Below are positions 63,293 through 64,000 of a stretch of DNA of 64,000 nt, in pieces; the first letter of the stretch is position 1, and every line of letters begins with the position of its first letter. Origin of the DNA: Chitinophagaceae bacterium (lineage in GTDB: Bacteria > Bacteroidota > Bacteroidia > Chitinophagales > Chitinophagaceae). A program made the translations under genes and the position numbers. Below the pieces are notes generated by a model that worked only from the letters and a program-made list of their open reading frames with translations, was not told where the DNA came from and did not search any database. The stretch is from the NCBI GenBank assembly GCA_016720745.1, contig JADKKA010000001.1, positions 62,001 through 126,000 on the forward strand, read 5' to 3'.

Positions 63293-64000
63293 TTAATATC
63301 CGGGGTTTTGCTGCATGCCGGGATGCCTCAGCATCTCGATAAGTGGTATGGGAAACAATTGATCAGTGCTTACCCAGTTGCTTCCTTTGATGTTTCCAAG
63401 TATAGTGTTGATTTTACCGCTTCGTTTCAGATCAATCCACCTGTCGCTAAACTCTCCGAACAGTTCACAGCGACGTTCTTTATAGATAGCGTCCCGTAAT
63501 TGTTCTTTTGTAAGCGTTGAAAGCGCTGCTAATCCGGCCCGTAAACGAATAACATTCAGATCGGCCAATCCGTCACTTAGCTTGTCCAACTCCATTCTCG
63601 CCTCAGATCGTATAAGAATTATATCCGCCAACCTGATCATCATTGTATATTCTGTAATTGAAGGTGCATTTTGTCCAACCTTATACTTATACCACCAGTA
63701 ATAAGTATTGGCACCTACTGTTGTGGTCTTTACCCAGTTGATCTTTCGCTGGTCACCGGCTGAAAAACTATCGATCAGGTTTTTTGTAAGGCTTATAACC
63801 GTTGGTGTAGAACTGGTAGGCTGAATCGTACCTCCGGCATAGGAATTAAATCCGGCAATGTTTGCCTGCAATTGCCAAATGGCTTCTGAACTGTTTTTCA
63901 GGAAAACATTATTCAGATTGCTGGTTAAGGAATATGATGATTGAGCAAGAACATAATTCGCCGCTTCTTCTGCCTTCGCCCAGTTGCCTGCATTCAGGTA
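63293..64000 (-). CDS. SusD/RagB outer-membrane lipoprotein, C-terminal part
   Basis: The frame is open to the window edge; the 5' end is outside. 235 codons are visible, with WAKAEEAANYVLAQSSYSLT (TPR-like helices), IRLADIILIRSEARMELDKL, and the C-terminal signature AIYKERRCELFGEFSDRWID and LFPIPLIEMLRHPGMQQNPG. SusD proteins pair with SusC TonB transporters for nutrient uptake. The susC gene would lie upstream, beyond the window. Confidence 0.85.
   Translation of the reverse strand, partial: YLNAGNWAKAEEAANYVLAQSSYSLTSNLNNVFLKNSSEAIWQLQANIAGFNSYAGGTIQPTSSTPTVISLTKNLIDSFSAGDQRKINWVKTTTVGANTYYWWYKYKVGQNAPSITEYTMMIRLADIILIRSEARMELDKLSDGLADLNVIRLRAGLAALSTLTKEQLRDAIYKERRCELFGEFSDRWIDLKRSGKINTILGNIKGSNWVSTDQLFPIPLIEMLRHPGMQQNPGY

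Overview
The window comes from a member of the Bacteroidota, most likely a Chitinophagaceae-like bacterium. It carries a SusD/RagB-type outer-membrane lipoprotein, a DUF6520/DoxX pair, a Por-secretion (T9SS) sorting domain, an RteC regulator and a Bacteroidetes-type TraE-F-G-I-J-K-L-M-N conjugation operon. Almost all of it is accessory DNA. AT content shifts visibly between blocks: 1-13.5 kb and 33-36.8 kb are AT-rich, while 15-32 kb and 37-64 kb are richer in GC.

Layout. (1) 1-10.7 kb, minus strand: a Z1-domain ATPase, an unidentified broken gene, and a restriction-like locus (XRE regulator, PLD-nuclease/SNF2 helicase, Eco57I-class adenine methyltransferase) with about ten indels and an apparent deletion joining the regulator to the helicase. 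(2) 10.9-15.4 kb, plus strand: mostly broken genes (XRE-ImmA peptidase, two related HTH proteins, TcmP plus its three-Cys partner) with one intact HEPN-like protein. (3) 14.4-32.9 kb, plus strand: a compact operon-like run of overlapping genes. It starts behind five tandem 10-bp repeats and ends at a clear terminator. It holds many small membrane-anchored proteins, a run of beta-rich proteins, a transglutaminase-fold protein, an annexin-repeat membrane protein, a peptidoglycan-degrading/holin-like lysis cassette, a RadC-methyltransferase-Strawberry-notch helicase fusion and a RecA-like ATPase. No terminase, portal or tail gene is visible. I infer a tailless, possibly membrane-containing virus-like integrated element. 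A short motif of the type [LV]-N-G-L-[ED]-G recurs in at least six of its otherwise unrelated proteins. (4) 33.0-36.8 kb: a Gabija-like pair (OLD-family ATPase/TOPRIM nuclease plus UvrD-like helicase). (5) 36.9-37.3 kb: terminator, tRNA-3'-end-like sequence, hairpin and tandem repeats in front of a tyrosine integrase.

(6) 38.6-46.9 kb, minus strand: a tight seven-gene operon encoding a PIF1-type helicase, an ECF-like sigma factor, an HTH-like protein, a Cas4-like Fe-S nuclease, a long prokaryotic Argonaute with an apparently complete DEDD tetrad, a coiled-coil protein and an HExxH metallopeptidase. With the integrase and the tra genes this looks like defence cargo of an integrative conjugative element. 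(7) 46.9-61.1 kb, minus strand: the conjugation operon, including a T9SS-exported protein inserted between traE and traF and a Cys-rich lipoprotein between traG and the traI paralogues. No relaxase or coupling protein is in the window. (8) 61.3-64 kb: DoxX/MauE-like protein, DUF6520 peptide, thioredoxin-like protein and the 3' part of a SusD gene.

One technical point affects the reading. Many frame breaks fall at homopolymers of five or six bases, and adding or removing one base restores a long conserved frame. Some 'pseudogenes' and one apparent gene fusion may therefore be sequencing errors, or slippage-prone sites, rather than real lesions.
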